From: Lachnospiraceae bacterium
GTDB lineage: Bacteria; Bacillota; Clostridia; Lachnospirales; Lachnospiraceae
DNA length: 54,034 nucleotides
Direction: 5' to 3'
Assembly (NCBI GenBank): GCA_021770245.1
Contig: JAETRI010000017.1
Coordinates: forward strand, 1 to 54,034
Under the pieces are notes generated by a model, which worked only from the letters and a program-made list of their open reading frames with translations, was not told where the DNA came from and did no database searches. Of the stretch, positions 16,683-25,345 are shown in pieces; position 1 is the stretch's first letter; the number at the start of each line of letters is the position of its first letter. The position numbers and the translations under genes were made by a program.

Positions 16683-18023
16683 TCAGCTCCAGATCCTGTC
16701 GTTTGAGAATTCCCGGTCCCACTCTCCCGTAGGCTCCCACATACCGGGAATATCCGGATTGACATGCTCTGCCAGCAGCTCCTCGTTCAGGCTCTCGATG
16801 CCAAGGCCGGGCCCGTCCGGCACCTGGATGAAACCATCCCGGATCAGCGGCTGCGGCAGCCCGTTTACCATGTCTTTCCACCAGGGGACGTCCACCGAAT
16901 GGAACTCCACCGCCAGGACGTTATGCAGGGCAGCCGCCACATGAACCGCAGCCATACACGCCACAGGGCTCTCCGCCATATGGATCGCCACCGCAACCCC
17001 CTGCTCGTCAGCCATATCCCCGATCTTCTTCAACTCCAGGGCGCCGCCGCAGGTGAGGATATCCGGATGGATTACCGACACGCCGCCGGCTTTCATCAAA
17101 GTCTCAAACCCTTCCTTGAGATAAATGTCCTCCCCCGTACACACCGGGATCGTCGTGGCATTCCGAAGTCGGACATAATGATCCGTGTACATCCAGGGCG
17201 TCATATCCTCCATCCAGGCCAGGTTATATTTCTCCATCCTGCGAGCGAAACGGATACAGTCCTCCAGGGCCACATGTCCGAAATGGTCGATTGCCAGCGG
17301 CACTTCATAGCCGATCACCTCGCGGACCTGGCGCACATATTCCTCCAGATAATCGAGCCCCTTTTCCGTCAGATGGATTCCCGTAAAAGGATGGGCCGTA
17401 TTCACAATGCCGTAGCTCTTCTGATGCTTCACCATATCTGACGTGACGGAGCCTCCCTGTACGTTCAGGATATGGGGCGCATACTTCTTCATATCGTCGA
17501 TCAGCCCCAGGGGCGCATTAATGGTTCCCGGTTCGTCCATCAAAAGCCCGATTCCCAAATCCATCTTCAGGAATGTAAAACCCATATCCATGCGTGCCTT
17601 CAGCGCCATCCCCATATCATGGCCGCTGTGCTTCCCGTCCACATCCGTATCGCAGTAAACCCGTACGCTGTCCCTGTACTTCCCTCCCAGCATTTGGTAC
17701 AGGGGCACTCCATATGCCTTTCCTGCCAAGTCCCACAGGGCGATTTCGACGCCGGACACGCCGCCTCCCTGCCTGGAATGCCCGCCGAACTGCTTGATCT
17801 TATGGAAAAGCCGGTCCACGTCGCAGGGGTTCTCCCCGATCAGACGGCTCTTCAACATCAGCGCATAGGTCTTACTGGATGCGTCCCTCACCTCGCCGTA
17901 TCCCACAAGGCCCTGATTGGTATAAAGCTTCATCAACGTGCACCTCTTCGGCGCGCCGTCGATATCCACAAAGCGCATATCCGTAATACGCAATGTGCGT
18001 GGGTCAATGTCTGCCTGTCTCAT
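16683..18023 (-). CDS. Mandelate racemase/enolase-superfamily sugar-acid dehydratase
   Basis: 446-residue enolase-superfamily protein. The N-terminal capping domain (to about 130) is followed by the barrel with LKMDLG (Lys-x-Asp), the three metal-ligand blocks AIDHFGH, WMEDMTPW and CTGEDIY, and IHMAESP with the catalytic His of the mandelate-racemase subgroup. The C-terminal block PDGPGLGIESLNEE is characteristic of galactonate/gluconate/mannonate dehydratase-like members. It most likely dehydrates an aldonate to a 2-keto-3-deoxy acid; the particular acid is unknown. Start ATG 18023 has AGGGG about 12 nt upstream. It appears to begin the transcription unit that continues through RraA and the ABC importer. 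Confidence 0.88.
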   Translation of the reverse strand: MRQADIDPRTLRITDMRFVDIDGAPKRCTLMKLYTNQGLVGYGEVRDASSKTYALMLKSRLIGENPCDVDRLFHKIKQFGGHSRQGGGVSGVEIALWDLAGKAYGVPLYQMLGGKYRDSVRVYCDTDVDGKHSGHDMGMALKARMDMGFTFLKMDLGIGLLMDEPGTINAPLGLIDDMKKYAPHILNVQGGSVTSDMVKHQKSYGIVNTAHPFTGIHLTEKGLDYLEEYVRQVREVIGYEVPLAIDHFGHVALEDCIRFARRMEKYNLAWMEDMTPWMYTDHYVRLRNATTIPVCTGEDIYLKEGFETLMKAGGVSVIHPDILTCGGALELKKIGDMADEQGVAVAIHMAESPVACMAAVHVAAALHNVLAVEFHSVDVPWWKDMVNGLPQPLIRDGFIQVPDGPGLGIESLNEELLAEHVNPDIPGMWEPTGEWDREFSNDRIWS

Positions 18024-18080
18024 ATCTGTCTCATCCCCTTCTATGTTTGCCTATTCTCATTGTAAATGCCGCACTCGCCG

Positions 18081-18175
18081 TTTTCTACAAATATGTTGCG
18101 ATAAATCCTAATTATATTATCGTATTTTCTGTAAATCCTGCAGATTTTGCAATATTCCTTCGTAATTTTCTACAA
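18081..18175 (-). promoter_or_regulatory. Promoter region with three direct operator-like repeats
   Basis: Three 10-mers TTTTCTRYAA occur at 18081-18090 (TTTTCTACAA), 18125-18134 (TTTTCTGTAA) and 18166-18175 (TTTTCTACAA), spaced 44 and 41 bp, about four helical turns. A minus-strand TATAAT sits at 18111-18116 among them, about 90 bp before the dehydratase start; no good -35 was found. The remainder of the 18024-18290 gap contains no gene that I can support. Confidence 0.4.
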
Positions 18176-18290
18176 TATCCGCTCTCTTTTCCGGCCCCTC
18201 TCCGCTCAGATATGCCATACCCCTCTCCCCGGAGGCATTCCGGCCGAAGGCCTGCCGCGTGTGGGGACAAAGGGCCGCCGGATCATTCTT

Positions 18291-19649
18291 CTATTTCGAT
18301 TCCGATTCCGGATAGGCTCCCGCCAGATAGCCGTAGCCCAGAAGCTGGATCTCCATATGCCCGTCGCGGAAGCTCCACCTCACGTTTTCGGAAAGCTCCG
18401 CCTCCAGCAGACGGAGCGTCTCCGGGATCTCCTCCACCGTGAAGCTGACCGGAGCGTCCGTCATATTTACCGCCGCAAACCAGGAGCTGTCCGCATCCGG
18501 ACGGTAGAAGGCCGCCACCTGCTCCGGCGCCGTATGCTTCGCCCAAATGAGGTCTTTGGTGCACAGCGCGTCGTTTTCTGCGTGCAGCCGGTACAGCTTT
18601 TGCAGAAGCCGCATCCTCTTTTGACCCTTTTCGCACAGCGCGTTGGCCCAGTTGATCGTCGCATCCTTCCCGTAAAACCGGTTGGAGAACATATTATGCT
18701 TCAGGTCGTCCGCCACCTCATAGCCGTTAAACACGAAGGGCACGCCGTCCAGCAGGAAATCCAGTACCAGCAGGGCATCCACCCCCGCCGTGCCTATGGT
18801 CTTTTCGTGCCGCTCCTCCCAGGAATCCGAAGCCACATCATGGTTATCGATGAAATGCAGCATCCGGCCGCCTCCTTCCGGCAGCGCCTGCCTGCAGGCC
18901 TCCCACTTTTCGCAAAACTGCGCGGCGGTCATTTTTCCCCGGGCCACCGGCACCGCGTCGAAGCACCCGTCATAGAAATAATTTGCGTTAAAAACCGTCA
19001 GAGATTCCGGAGTATCCCCCTCGTTGATCATATAGATCTCCGGCTTAATGGCGCGGATCCGCCGGATCCCCTCTTCCCAGAAATCCAGAGGGATCTTGCT
19101 TCCCACATCGCAGCGGTAGCCGTCCACATCAAATTTTTCCACGAAATAGACCATATTCCCCCAAAGATATTCCCGCAGGCCCCGGCTTTCATAATTGATC
19201 ACCGGGAAATTCCATTCTCCGGTATAGGGCGTTCCGTCGTCGTTTCGTTTCACGAAGTCCGGATGCTCCTCCAGGAATACCGCATTGGGGCCGCAGTGGA
19301 AATAGACCAGATCCAGCAGTACTCCAAGCCCCAGCCTGTGGGCCGTGAGCACAAAATCCCGCAGATCTTCTTCGCTGCCGTATTCGGGATCGATGGCAAA
19401 ATAATCCTTCAGGCGGTAATTGTTCTTGGGATTCCCGGTGCCGGAAGCCATCTGCCGCTTGCTCCAAAAGGCCTGGTCCTCCCCGTCGTCCGCCAGCACC
19501 ACAGGCAGAAGCTGTACATATCTCGTCCCCAGGCCGGCCACAAAGGGCAGCAGCTTTTCCGCCGCCTTCAACGTCCCCTCCGGCGTAAAGGCCCGCAGGC
19601 TGATCTGATAAACGCTTGCCCGATCCAATGATGTGTTCTGTGTTTTCAT
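18291..19649 (-). CDS. GH13 alpha-amylase family glycosidase
   Basis: 452-residue GH13 protein. Catalytic Asp181 in DGYRCDVG, Glu210 in YMINEGD and His270-Asp271 in FIDNHD mark conserved regions II-IV; the N-terminal ASVYQISLRAFTPEG and LLDLVYFHCGPN (region I, with the usual H replaced in the NH block) are also family features. A C-terminal beta domain (from about 385) follows. No signal peptide, so intracellular. ATG 19649 has GGGAGG 5 nt upstream, directly after a P1 hairpin. It lies downstream of the GH38 gene and probably processes imported alpha-linked oligosaccharides; bond specificity is not readable. Confidence 0.88.
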   Translation of the reverse strand: MKTQNTSLDRASVYQISLRAFTPEGTLKAAEKLLPFVAGLGTRYVQLLPVVLADDGEDQAFWSKRQMASGTGNPKNNYRLKDYFAIDPEYGSEEDLRDFVLTAHRLGLGVLLDLVYFHCGPNAVFLEEHPDFVKRNDDGTPYTGEWNFPVINYESRGLREYLWGNMVYFVEKFDVDGYRCDVGSKIPLDFWEEGIRRIRAIKPEIYMINEGDTPESLTVFNANYFYDGCFDAVPVARGKMTAAQFCEKWEACRQALPEGGGRMLHFIDNHDVASDSWEERHEKTIGTAGVDALLVLDFLLDGVPFVFNGYEVADDLKHNMFSNRFYGKDATINWANALCEKGQKRMRLLQKLYRLHAENDALCTKDLIWAKHTAPEQVAAFYRPDADSSWFAAVNMTDAPVSFTVEEIPETLRLLEAELSENVRWSFRDGHMEIQLLGYGYLAGAYPESESK

Positions 19650-19723
19650 TTTTTCCTCCCTTTCTGCCCGCTTTAGCGGGCACTTAAATCAAAACGATTG
19701 AAAGTGTCCTTCTTTCAATCTCA
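19650..19723 (-). repeat. Minimal P1 element, stop codon to SD
   Basis: Cleanest P1 copy. The GH38 TGA stop runs into GATTGAAAG/CTTTCAATC (hairpin A), then GTTTTGATTTAAGT, then GCCCGCTAAAGCGGGC (hairpin B), then AGAAAGGGAGG (SD of GH13), 5 nt and ATG. Nothing else is in the gap. The copy before the symporter gene (30807-30878) has the same order with different stem sequences. Confidence 0.85.
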
Positions 19724-22700
19724 TTCCTCCACCGCAGCCACCCGCAGCTCTTTGTATCCCGTGCCCGGCAGGGTACATTTCTGGATCCGGTAGGGCTCGT
19801 CCTTTACGCGCAGGATCTCCCTCTCCCCGTCCAGCACCGCATACCGGGCGGCATGCGCCCCGTACTTTTCAAAGCACACCACCGTCCCCGTATTTTCCAC
19901 CGGAAAGGAAAAGACGTTTTTGCATCCCCGCAGGCCGCAGGCATCGTCCGCCCTCTCTCCCTCCGGCGAAGGAGGCGTCTCCAGCCACTCCCCTTCCCGC
20001 TCGGGCACAAGCTTACACGCCCGGCGCGGTTTGACCAGCAGGTTCACATAAGAAAAGGGTTCCGCAGTAAAGGAAATCTCCCGTCCCTGCCAAAGGGGCC
20101 GCTCCCCTGTGGGCTCCTCCAGATTGTCCGCCATCCGCACATCTTCCGCCTCGAAGGGCAGGGTCAGGCTCCCGCGTACCCTGCGCCCCTGGGTCTCGTA
20201 CAGCCGGAGGAAAATCCCTTCCTGCCTGCGGGCCGGTTTCATACACAGAAGCCGCAGGCCGGGTCCCTCCAGGGAAAGGAAGGAGCGCTCCGTCTCCTCC
20301 TGACCCGCTCCCACAAGGGGCGGGCAGAGCCGCTCATAGGACCAGCGGGGCAGTACCTGATCCGACGTCCCTTCAAAGGGCAGGACGGAAAGCCGGAAAT
20401 CCCCGTGGCAGTCCTCAGGCGTGCAGTAGTTCAGATTGTTCGACCGGTTGGACGCCGCGTAGAGGAAGATGGCGGAGCTGCTTCCATAATCCACCCGGGA
20501 TGAGATCTTATTATAATGGATCCCGCCCAGATGGAACAGAGGCATATCCCTGGAAAACAGCCCGATGCCAAACTGGCCGTTCTCCACGCTCACCCAGCTG
20601 TGGGCCATCACAAAATCATGGGGATTGACCGGCATCCGGTCCCTGCGCTCATCCACGATCCCTCCCGCCAGCTCCGTACAAAAATGCGGATACCGTACCA
20701 GAAAAGGGAATGCAAAGAAAAGGTTCTTTTTATACCGGTCGTAATAATCCCCCATCAGGCCCGTTGCATTTGCAAAGGACAGGCGGACGTCGATGGTCTT
20801 ATCTTCCCGGTAAAAGGTGAATACCGACCGGATGTTGGCGCCTATCTGCTCCTCGAAGGACTCCGTCACGATTTCCACCGCCAGCGGGCCTGCAAAAACC
20901 CTGAGGCTCCGGCGGGACGGAAACTCCATGGTCACGGGAAGCCGGTCCTTACATTCCGCATGCACGTAAACGCATTCCCCCAGGGAAAATTCGGAATCCT
21001 GATCCAGCAGCTCCCTTCCCGTCCCCTTCTCCAGAATGGATTCGATCGTCTTCCTGTCCTTGTTTGTGCGGATCCGATAGAAGGGCGTTTCTATCAGTTC
21101 CTCCTTTGTTTCGGCACCCTCTTCGGCATATCCGTCTGCAAGACGAACAAAATTCCGGTATCCGCAGGCGGGCAGTTCCGCCGTCCGGGTGAGAATGCTG
21201 CCGTCCTCCAGCTTCTGGACCGTCATTCCCGCAGGAGCCGTCCCCTCCGGCAGACGCAGGGGAGAACGAAGCGCGAAGGGCAGCGGGTTCCATACGCTCA
21301 TCTCCCCCTCCCCCGGCCGGCCGATGGCTTCGTCCAGGATGCCCTCCACCAATCCCAGCGCCGTCTTCGCATTCTGCTTCTTCACCAGGTTCAGGTTGAA
21401 TTTGTGCATTTCCTGGGGATGCTTGCTGGAGGTGGCCCAGCAATGATCGTCAAATTCGCACATTTTCCACAGGGCTTCATCCAAACGCACCCCGGGCCAT
21501 TTCCCGCCGCCCTTTTCGTTCGCCTGCAGCAGTGCGAAGGTTTCCGCTATGGGGAAAAGGTTCTGCGCCCTTCTTTTTCGTGAAAACCATTCCGGGGAAA
21601 TGGCCGCGAAATCCGCCCACTGGTCCGTGATATCCCCGGAAAGCACGGGCAGGCTGTCCCCGAAGTGTTCCTCGATATAGGAAAAAATCTTTTCCGGCGT
21701 GGAAATCCCCATCTTCGGGATTTTCCATACCTCGTTCATGCGGTCGCATACGGTTTTCATATCCATGTTGGGATATTCCCTGTCCATGTAAAAGCTGACG
21801 GGGATCTTGTCATAGGGCGCATCCGCGAATTCCGAAATCATCGCATCGATGGCATCCACCGTGGCATCCATCCTGCTTTGGTCAAAAAAGTAGGTTCCCC
21901 CCTGTGTCTGGGAGGCGGCAGCCCCCATCGCCCTGGAAACGGAAAATTTCTTATATCCCTCCTGCAGGAAACAAAGAAGGCGGTCCTTTTTATTCGGCGC
22001 CTCCCACCAGAACAGCCTGGGAAGCCTCTCGTCGTCCGTGGAAAAACGCAGGTAGCGGTTCGCCAGAAGGCACAGATAGCGGATTCCCGCGTTGGCATAG
22101 GCGCTGACGCACGACCAGCTCGCTCCCGCGATGTCCGCATAGATCACCGTCCTGGGCGTGATACCCCAGGTTTCCTTCCCCTCCCCGCAGGCATAATACA
22201 GGGCCCGCACCAGCTGTTCGCTCCCCTGCCAATGGGTGTGATTGCTGCAGTGCGGAGCGCTCAGTTCGATCCGCCCCTGCCGCATCAGCCGTCTCAGCCG
22301 TTCCTTCGATTCGTCGTCCCGGTAGTCCTCATAACCCCGCAGCCACCAGTAATGTTCGATCACATAATCATAACCCGGGGCCTTCTCCGCCAGCTCTATC
22401 GCGGCGTCCAGATAGTCCGCGCATTCCGACGCCAGCGTGTTGGCATAGGCGCAGTAGCCCAGATCCTCATGGGAGGACAGGAAGAAATCCACGCTCCAGG
22501 GCTTGGGCGGAAAGTATCTGTACCGCTTCTCCACCCCGTTATCCTGGAAGGGAAAAAGCTCCAAAATAAGCTCGCTTTCCTCCTTAACCGCAGGCAGATA
22601 AAAGTCCATTTCCGCAGCCCAGTTCGGCATACGCGTCAGTACCCGTTTCCCGTTAATCGCAGCCGACAGGAAATAAGGATTGCATCCGTCCCAGTCCAGC

Positions 22701-22771
22701 ACGGAAATATGGCATTTTACCCGATCGTCCTTGGTTACAAAAGCCGTTTGATGAAATGAACCGATCCGCAT
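19721..22771 (-). CDS. GH38-type alpha-mannosidase family glycosidase
   Basis: About 1016-residue protein with the GH38 layout: an N-terminal barrel with the zinc-ligand pair in SSHEDLGY (His101, Asp103) and the nucleophile Asp213 in VIYADIAGASWSC, a helical middle domain, and long C-terminal beta domains (from about 560). Divergent from classical GH38 but of the expected length. No signal peptide, so cytoplasmic. I chose ATG 22771 (MRIGSFHQ), with GGAGGG 9 nt upstream; the upstream TTG at 22795 lies in the operator region. It opens the leftward cluster and is followed by GH13. Activity on alpha-mannosides is the family expectation, not shown by the sequence. Confidence 0.82.
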   Translation of the reverse strand: MRIGSFHQTAFVTKDDRVKCHISVLDWDGCNPYFLSAAINGKRVLTRMPNWAAEMDFYLPAVKEESELILELFPFQDNGVEKRYRYFPPKPWSVDFFLSSHEDLGYCAYANTLASECADYLDAAIELAEKAPGYDYVIEHYWWLRGYEDYRDDESKERLRRLMRQGRIELSAPHCSNHTHWQGSEQLVRALYYACGEGKETWGITPRTVIYADIAGASWSCVSAYANAGIRYLCLLANRYLRFSTDDERLPRLFWWEAPNKKDRLLCFLQEGYKKFSVSRAMGAAASQTQGGTYFFDQSRMDATVDAIDAMISEFADAPYDKIPVSFYMDREYPNMDMKTVCDRMNEVWKIPKMGISTPEKIFSYIEEHFGDSLPVLSGDITDQWADFAAISPEWFSRKRRAQNLFPIAETFALLQANEKGGGKWPGVRLDEALWKMCEFDDHCWATSSKHPQEMHKFNLNLVKKQNAKTALGLVEGILDEAIGRPGEGEMSVWNPLPFALRSPLRLPEGTAPAGMTVQKLEDGSILTRTAELPACGYRNFVRLADGYAEEGAETKEELIETPFYRIRTNKDRKTIESILEKGTGRELLDQDSEFSLGECVYVHAECKDRLPVTMEFPSRRSLRVFAGPLAVEIVTESFEEQIGANIRSVFTFYREDKTIDVRLSFANATGLMGDYYDRYKKNLFFAFPFLVRYPHFCTELAGGIVDERRDRMPVNPHDFVMAHSWVSVENGQFGIGLFSRDMPLFHLGGIHYNKISSRVDYGSSSAIFLYAASNRSNNLNYCTPEDCHGDFRLSVLPFEGTSDQVLPRWSYERLCPPLVGAGQEETERSFLSLEGPGLRLLCMKPARRQEGIFLRLYETQGRRVRGSLTLPFEAEDVRMADNLEEPTGERPLWQGREISFTAEPFSYVNLLVKPRRACKLVPEREGEWLETPPSPEGERADDACGLRGCKNVFSFPVENTGTVVCFEKYGAHAARYAVLDGEREILRVKDEPYRIQKCTLPGTGYKELRVAAVEE

Positions 22772-22794
22772 CCCCAAAATCCCTCCGTTCCCCA

Positions 22795-22822
22795 AAATAA
22801 TAGTGATTCTGTACTATTATTT
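22795..22822 (-). promoter_or_regulatory. Operator-like palindrome before the GH38 gene
   Basis: Perfect 10-bp arms AAATAATAGT / ACTATTATTT separated by 8 bp, ending 24 bp upstream of the GH38 start codon. Position and symmetry suit a repressor operator or the start of the 5' UTR. The remaining gap to 23066 is AT-rich without a gene. Confidence 0.5.
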
Positions 22823-23066
22823 ATTCTATCATCCTCCGGCGGCTGTGCATACCAACGAAACAGCTTTCCTTTTCCACCTTTTTGACCTGTTTTGGGGGAG
22901 CGGGCGTAAAAGCCTCCGTCTCATTCAAATATAAGAATTTATTTTCCTTTTCCGGGAAATCATTTCCAAATATAAAGCGCATAATCCCGCATCCGGCAGC
23001 CCGGCGCCCTCCCCGCCATCCAGGCTGTTCCGCAGCTTTAGCAGTGAATCTTCTTTAAAAATCACT

Positions 23067-23094
23067 TTGAAAATAAGCTCTTTCAGGGTATAAT
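23067..23094 (+). promoter_or_regulatory. Promoter of the toxin-antitoxin operon
   Basis: -35 TTGAAA (23067-23072), 16-bp spacer, -10 TATAAT (23089-23094), about 70 bp before the antitoxin start. Confidence 0.6.
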
Positions 23095-23166
23095 AAGCTT
23101 AAACCAATCAACTCGATTTAAGACGGAAATATGGCAAGCTTCCATCCGAAGCAGGGAGGGATTGCA

Positions 23167-23394
23167 ATGAGCACATTAGACACTACTGTCTCTATGATTC
23201 AGGAATGTACGGAAGATGAATTGCAGGTCATCCAGCAAGTAATCCGGCAGTTTTTTCTGAACAGAGGGCCGCGCACCACAACAAAAAAACAATTTCTTGA
23301 GGAACTACAAATTTCCAGAGGGCAGCACCAAAGCGGCCAGAGCCAGGGGGCCGGCGAAGCGCTGGCGGAACTGAGGTCAAAATATGGACTATAA
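23167..23394 (+). CDS. Putative type II antitoxin
   Basis: 75-residue protein with an acidic helical N-terminus (MSTLDTTVSMIQECTEDELQ) and a Gln/Gly-rich linker. I do not recognise its exact family. It is called an antitoxin because it directly precedes and overlaps (by 11 bp) a RelE/ParE-type toxin gene. ATG 23167 has AGGGAGG 7 nt upstream; an in-frame ATG at 23131 lacks a ribosome site. Expected to bind its toxin and repress the shared promoter. Confidence 0.7.
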   Translation: MSTLDTTVSMIQECTEDELQVIQQVIRQFFLNRGPRTTTKKQFLEELQISRGQHQSGQSQGAGEALAELRSKYGL

Positions 23395-23698
23395 AGTGAT
23401 ATTCTCAGATCTTGCCAAGCGGCAGCTCGATGATATTCTTTTTTACATTTATGCAACGCTGGGCAACGAAGTTGCTGCCGCCCGCATTTTAGAGGACGCA
23501 GAGAATACCGTACAGAAGCTTGCTCAGGTTGGCGGTTCCTTAAAAATATGCGAAGAGCCGGAGCTTGCCGAATATGGTTACCGGAAGATGCATTTCTTAT
23601 CGCATCGCTACCTTATGCTGTATACGATAAACGGCACCCACATCCATGTGGATAGAATCTACCATGAACTTGAAGATTATAAAAATCTGCCGGATTAG
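23384..23698 (+). CDS. RelE/ParE family toxin
   Basis: 104-residue protein of the RelE/ParE fold. Typical elements are the N-terminal strand YKVIFSDLAKRQLDDILFYI, the central FLSHRYLMLYTINGTHIHV strands and the C-terminal VDRIYHELEDYKNLPD. ParE members poison gyrase and RelE members cleave mRNA on the ribosome; the sequence does not decide between them. Overlap with the antitoxin gene suggests translational coupling. The pair sits at the border of a repeat-rich, AT-rich region, consistent with acquisition as an accessory module. Confidence 0.85.
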   Translation: MDYKVIFSDLAKRQLDDILFYIYATLGNEVAAARILEDAENTVQKLAQVGGSLKICEEPELAEYGYRKMHFLSHRYLMLYTINGTHIHVDRIYHELEDYKNLPD

Positions 23699-23748
23699 CC
23701 GCCATACCGCTAAAAAGTATGTATCACCACATTTCTTGACAGTCAAAA

Positions 23749-23797
23749 GGACAGGAGAATGATATCTTTTCGTCCTGTCCAAGGCTGCAATTTTTTC
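23749..23797 (+). terminator. Possible terminator after the toxin gene
   Basis: 8-bp stem GGACAGGA/TCCTGTCC (23749-23756 and 23773-23780) with a 16-nt loop, followed after 10 nt by TTTTTT. The loop is long, so the call is tentative. Confidence 0.4.
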
Positions 23798-23864
23798 TGT
23801 ATCTATGGAGGAAAATCCTTCCGATAAGATTCAGATATGTACCCCAAAGCAGCTGTCAACCCTT

Positions 23865-23972
23865 TTCAATCTAATCCTTTCATGCCGCGCCCTTTGCGTC
23901 TGCGATTCCACTTGGGCCGCCTGCGGCACAAATGCCGGTTGAAAAAAAGGCCATCGGGCCTTTTTCAACCTA
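23865..23972 (-). repeat. P1 element downstream of the toxin-antitoxin pair
   Basis: On the minus strand: TAGGTTGAAAAAGGCC pairing with GGCCTTTTTTTCAACC, then a GTGCCGCAGGCGGC stem, a shortened GAATCGCAGACGC and a degenerate hairpin B (GCAAAGGGCGCGGC). Here the element lies in a gap with no upstream minus-strand gene that needs its stop codon. Together with the P2 arm at 23976-24036 it fills most of 23699-24085. Confidence 0.7.
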
Positions 23973-23975
23973 TTT

Positions 23976-24036
23976 CCGGCCCCGCGCCGCAGGGCCGGGC
24001 AGGGGTGGCGCAGGGCCATTCATGCGTTTGTCCTGA
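23976..24036. repeat. Single arm of a P2 repeat
   Basis: GGCCCCGCGCCGCAGGGCCG, then GGCAGGGGTGGCGCAGGG and GGCCATTCATGCGTTTGTC: the right arm only, matching 9589-9647. No partner arm is nearby, so this copy is truncated. Confidence 0.7.
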
Positions 24037-24085
24037 TAGCGGCGGCTATTCGGTTTTCTTTTGACTATAATTCTTCAAGCTGGGA

Positions 24086-24535
24086 TTATTCACTTCTTTT
24101 ATGCACAAGTCTATTCAGCATAAAAAGGAATAAACCAAATAGATACAAAAGAGCGTAAATAACAATTGCTGCAATTACTGCCCAAGCGAGTGTGAGTTTT
24201 TCGGGTTCAATAAAGCCGTAAACAAATTTACCTGTAAACTGATATTGTATGTAGTCAAACAAAAAATACGTCATTGTCATTGTCGGTGCCGCCAAAGCAA
24301 ATTTGATTTTTCGGTCGTGTTCATTGACAAAAAGCATATAGTAAATCAAAAAGGCAATCGGGTTGATGACGTGCAAGAAGAAAAACGCACCATTGAAATT
24401 GAATTTATATGCACCAGATAAACTTCCCATACAAACAAAAAATACCACAAATAGGCTTACTGTAACATTCAGATAAAAAGAGTTTGGGCAAGTTTTCTTT
24501 TTTGTGATGCTGAATATACCGTTTATTTGCTTCCT
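24086..24535 (-). pseudogene. N-terminally truncated integral membrane protein
   Basis: Open frame of about 149 codons with four hydrophobic segments (VTVSLFVVFFVCMGSLSG, FFFLHVINPIAFLIYYMLF, FALAAPTMTMTYFLFDYI, LAWAVIAAIVIYALLYLF). It has no ATG at a sensible place and no ribosome site; a TAG at 24536-24538 closes it upstream. The HVINPIAF and YFLFDYI pattern recalls Pr6Pr/FAR-17a-like membrane proteins, but I am not sure. Codon use is AT-rich, unlike the flanking genes. Probably a decayed, imported gene. Confidence 0.55.
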
Positions 24536-24575
24536 CTAAAAATTTTCTTTTATTGTCACATAAAAATACTATTTA

Positions 24576-25217
24576 CTAAACAATCAGTAAAAACGGCTTA
24601 TATACCACAAGGAACACCAGCACGGCCACAATAATTACCGTTCCAATATAAAGCATTTTATTATATGCTTTTCTGTAAAATCCGATGCCGAACAACAATC
24701 CAAAGACGATATCAAATATTGTTTGCGCTAACAACATATGATTATTGCACAATACAATCAGACAGGCAGCAGCCTCGGCTAACATTCCGCTTGTGGGCAG
24801 AGCATAAAGAAATGAATTGAACATATTCTGTCTGTTCCAAAAATACAAAATAGAGCTGCCAATGCCGCAAACAACCGATAATACAGAATATACAATAAAT
24901 AAATCCGTCTGAAACTGTCCTTCATTTGAAAATCTCGATATATAAAAACCTAATATGTATTTCAAGCCATAAAAAGAAATTGTCATACCAAACATATAGA
25001 GAAATGAATTGATAAATGCACTTTTGTTTGATGAACTCAAGCAAGTAATAATTCCCACACTTGCAATCCAAAATCCAAAGAGAGTTGCCATTGACGGCAG
25101 GCTCCACAGACTTTCTTCGTATGGCAGAAAATCTGTAAGCCGACATAAAATACCAGCGATTATGCCTATCAGGAATAATATGAAATATGTTTTTTTAGTG
25201 CCAAGCAGTGAATTCAA
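24576..25217 (-). CDS. Uncharacterised integral membrane protein
   Basis: About 213 residues with six or seven hydrophobic segments (for example YFILFLIGIIAGILCRLTDF, ATLFGFWIASVGIITCL, LFIVYSVLSVVCGIGSSILY). No family recognised with confidence. I chose TTG 25217 because GGAGA lies 9 nt upstream; the frame continues upstream to a GTG at 25340, but those codons look unlike protein. The gene is clearly AT-richer than its surroundings and shares this with the truncated gene next to it, which suggests joint transfer. Confidence 0.6.
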   Translation of the reverse strand: MNSLLGTKKTYFILFLIGIIAGILCRLTDFLPYEESLWSLPSMATLFGFWIASVGIITCLSSSNKSAFINSFLYMFGMTISFYGLKYILGFYISRFSNEGQFQTDLFIVYSVLSVVCGIGSSILYFWNRQNMFNSFLYALPTSGMLAEAAACLIVLCNNHMLLAQTIFDIVFGLLFGIGFYRKAYNKMLYIGTVIIVAVLVFLVVYKPFLLIV

Positions 25218-25345
25218 AATTTCAGTTCTCCATTGTTTTGATATGCGTCTTTTTGTAGAATCTAAATATGAAGATGCTTGTTGAAGGTGATAGATATGGG
25301 AAAATGAAGAGTTCACCCAGCCACCTCGGTTATTGGCCACTCACT

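Noticed and set aside
18147-19631. 494-codon plus-strand ORF
   Set aside because: Antisense to GH13 with all catalytic motifs on the minus strand.
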